Positions 62,522 to 64,000 of a DNA stretch of 64,000 nucleotides are shown one piece after another. Made by a program: the position numbers and the translations under genes. The stretch spans positions 62,001-126,000 of the forward strand of contig OY282368.1 of the NCBI GenBank assembly GCA_958295725.1, read 5' to 3'. Numbering within the stretch: position 1 is the stretch's first letter; the number at the start of each line of letters is the position of its first letter. Source of the stretch: an uncultured Alphaproteobacteria bacterium. GTDB taxonomy: Bacteria > Pseudomonadota > Alphaproteobacteria > UBA2966. The notes beneath the pieces are model-generated. The model worked only from the letters and a program-made list of their open reading frames with translations. It had not been told where the DNA came from and searched no databases.

Positions 62522-63505
62522 TCAGGTGATCGCCTCCACGGACGGCAACGGTTCGATACGCCGGAAGCCGAGTCTCCGGGCCAGCCACAGGATCGTTTGA
62601 ACCATGGCCCAGCACTCCAGGGCGAACGGCATGAACCCGAGAAAGCCCAACGCCGGCATCTCGAAGTACGCGATGTCCTCCAACGGACCGAGGAACGGCA
62701 GGTTGTAGGTCCACTTCGCGACGGCCCAGTAATTCCAGAATTCCCACAACAGGCCGCAGACAGCGCCTCCGGCCATCAGCGAGACGGTGCGTCCGTACCT
62801 CCCCCGTCGCCAGTCGCCGAAGATGCTCGGCGCGCCGAGCCGTTCGTTGACGGGATCCAGCAGAAAGAACCAGCCCAGCCACAACGTCAGGCTGCCGACG
62901 GGGTCGCGCGCGAGGAACGGATATAGCGCCATCGCGCCGCCGGCCGCGATCAGTGCGGCGCGGACGACGGCGTTGGGAGCGAGCGCCGGGCCGCGCAGGC
63001 GGGCCACCCGCGTCCGCTGCGCGAGGTCGGCGATCAGGAACATGCCCGGACAGATGGCGCCGAACGCCAGGAAGTATCCCGCGTACCGGACGAGAAAGTT
63101 TTCCGGGAGACCGTGATACCGCCAAGCGTCGATGTACTGGAAGTTCACCCAGTCGAAGACCAGCCAGACAGGGATGCTGAGCAGATAGATCGCGGCGAAC
63201 CGCCAGGGCCTGTCGCGGACCGGCGAGGCGCCCCGGAGCGCGTCGCGGTGGAGGAGCCCGTCGAGCAGGAACAGCAACCCGGTCCAGCACAACGGGGTCA
63301 GGAACACGGCCGCGCCGCGGGCGACCGACGACAGCGCCCCGTCGGGCGGCGGAACGGCCTCGTAGGGCGCGACGGCGCCGCCCCGGAACGCGACGTCCAG
63401 GGCGAGCAGGATTTCGGCGACCGCGATGATCGCGGCGCCCAGGAAGACGGTGACGGGAAATTCCCGCGCGCCGCCGTTTCGTCCCGCCGCCGGCATTCCG
63501 CGCAT
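62522..63505 (-). CDS. Conserved integral membrane protein of unknown function
   Basis: 327 residues with about eight predicted membrane helices. Notable aromatic segments are LLWEFWNYWAVAKWTYNLPF and AYFEMPALGFLGFMPFALEC, which I have seen as a conserved pattern in uncharacterised membrane proteins. ATG 63505 (MRGMPAAG) directly follows GGAAGGGG; a second ATG at 63496 has more normal spacing. No enzymatic motif was found. It is divergent from the alpha/beta hydrolase gene. Confidence 0.7.
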   Translation of the reverse strand: MRGMPAAGRNGGAREFPVTVFLGAAIIAVAEILLALDVAFRGGAVAPYEAVPPPDGALSSVARGAAVFLTPLCWTGLLFLLDGLLHRDALRGASPVRDRPWRFAAIYLLSIPVWLVFDWVNFQYIDAWRYHGLPENFLVRYAGYFLAFGAICPGMFLIADLAQRTRVARLRGPALAPNAVVRAALIAAGGAMALYPFLARDPVGSLTLWLGWFFLLDPVNERLGAPSIFGDWRRGRYGRTVSLMAGGAVCGLLWEFWNYWAVAKWTYNLPFLGPLEDIAYFEMPALGFLGFMPFALECWAMVQTILWLARRLGFRRIEPLPSVEAIT

Positions 63506-63632
63506 CCCCTTCCATGACGTCCGCGGCGGGACGAGACCGTCACGTTTCCCGAATTCGGGTAACGGAAATCCGTCCGCGCCGGCGCGGCGTGATGCTACAC
63601 TCGGGCCGTGACGGCGAAAAAGAGAGGGTGCC

Positions 63633-64000
63633 ATGGCCGACGAAGATTCGGGAGCGGGCCGCGTCTCGCATCGAAGGGCGCGGGTGAACGGCGTCGAGCT
63701 CCATTGGGTGGAGAAGGGGGACGGCCCCCTCGTGCTTCTGATGCACGGCTTTCCCGAGTTCTGGTGGTCCTGGCGCAAACAGATCGGCCCGCTGTCGCGG
63801 CGCTTCAGGGTCGTCGCCGTGGACATGCGGGGCTTCAACGAATCGGAAAAGCCGGCCGCCGGGTACGACACCGCGACCCTGGCCACCGACATGCGGGACC
63901 TCATCGACCATCTCGGCGGTCCGGCCTATGTGGCCGGGCATGACTGGGGCGGCATCGTGGCCTATCAGCTGGCCATGGACTGGCCGGACCGGGTCCGGAA
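63633..64000 (+). CDS. Alpha/beta hydrolase (epoxide hydrolase or haloacetate dehalogenase type), cut by window edge
   Basis: The first 122 codons are visible. VNGVELHWVEKGDGPLVLLM, then HGFPEFWWSWR (oxyanion H-G-F-P), and YVAGHDWGGIVAYQLAM (nucleophilic Asp in G-H-D-W-G) match epoxide hydrolases and fluoroacetate dehalogenases, which hydrolyse through an ester on Asp. The start at 63633 is short of a strong ribosome site (AGAGAGGG at -12). The acid and His of the triad lie beyond the window. Confidence 0.87.
   Translation, partial: MADEDSGAGRVSHRRARVNGVELHWVEKGDGPLVLLMHGFPEFWWSWRKQIGPLSRRFRVVAVDMRGFNESEKPAAGYDTATLATDMRDLIDHLGGPAYVAGHDWGGIVAYQLAMDWPDRVR

Overview
The window is GC-rich, densely coded chromosomal DNA. 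It looks like an alphaproteobacterium, probably Rhodospirillales-like. Supporting this are the linkage of secB, a Tim44-domain gene, mltA, a Smr gene and hslVU, the metX-metW-methyltransferase-gloB neighbourhood, the chorismate mutase/hisC/tyrC cluster, and the order hisB-hisH-hisA-hisF-hisE. The taxonomic call is inference. I found no rRNA, tRNA, CRISPR array, transposase or integrase.

Layout. (1) 1-7.3 kb, minus strand: a type III-B (Cmr) CRISPR effector operon, cas10-cmr3-cmr4-cmr5, then one polypeptide joining Cmr6 and Cmr1 with an extra C-terminal domain, then the first 18 codons of what looks like a CARF-type sensor or effector cut by the left edge. (2) 7.5-10.4 kb: a flavin-dependent monooxygenase and an IlvD/Edd dehydratase. 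(3) 10.4-12.8 kb: a small accessory patch with a DUF6362-like HTH gene divergent from an XRE/S24 repressor, a duplicated fragment of the nearby SMP-30 gene, and a VapBC pair. (4) 12.9-18.2 kb, minus: an aromatic ring-cleavage operon (Rieske oxygenase, intradiol dioxygenase, PcaB-like cycloisomerase, PDC-lactonase-like hydrolase, SMP-30 lactonase). (5) 18.4-22.3 kb: mutM, a quinone oxidoreductase and two overlapping hydroxyacid dehydrogenases. (6) 22.3-28.5 kb: the histidine genes, with hisE in frame with a HIT protein and a GNAT gene inside, then divergent hslVU.

(7) 28.5-29.7 kb: a lower-GC islet with an ankyrin gene and a truncated membrane nuclease. (8) 29.7-40.7 kb: housekeeping genes (phosphatidyltransferase, Smr, lutCBA, mltA, Tim44-like, secB, DUF2125) and an aromatic amino acid operon. 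(9) 40.8-45.6 kb: metXW, a methyltransferase, two GST paralogues and gloB. (10) 45.9-51.2 kb: a tungstate-type ABC transporter (tupBCA), a secreted GLUG-repeat protein and a LivK-like binding protein. (11) 51.4-60.6 kb: nitrogen-compound catabolism (amidase, class III aminotransferase, M20 carbamoylase/amidohydrolase, cytosine-deaminase-like amidohydrolase, dimethylglycine-dehydrogenase-like enzyme), interrupted by a minimal nucleotidyltransferase and an AT-rich papain-like cysteine-protease-like gene. (12) 60.6-64 kb: a NavAb-like sodium channel, an SDR, a membrane protein and a truncated alpha/beta hydrolase.

The strongest candidate for something unusual is the Cmr operon, for its Cmr6-Cmr1 fusion with a basic C-terminal module and its edge-truncated putative cyclic-oligoadenylate sensor. 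Next are the HisE-HIT in-frame fusion, the VapBC pair between a fresh partial duplication and its parent gene, and the AT-rich protease-like gene beside a degenerate nucleotidyltransferase.
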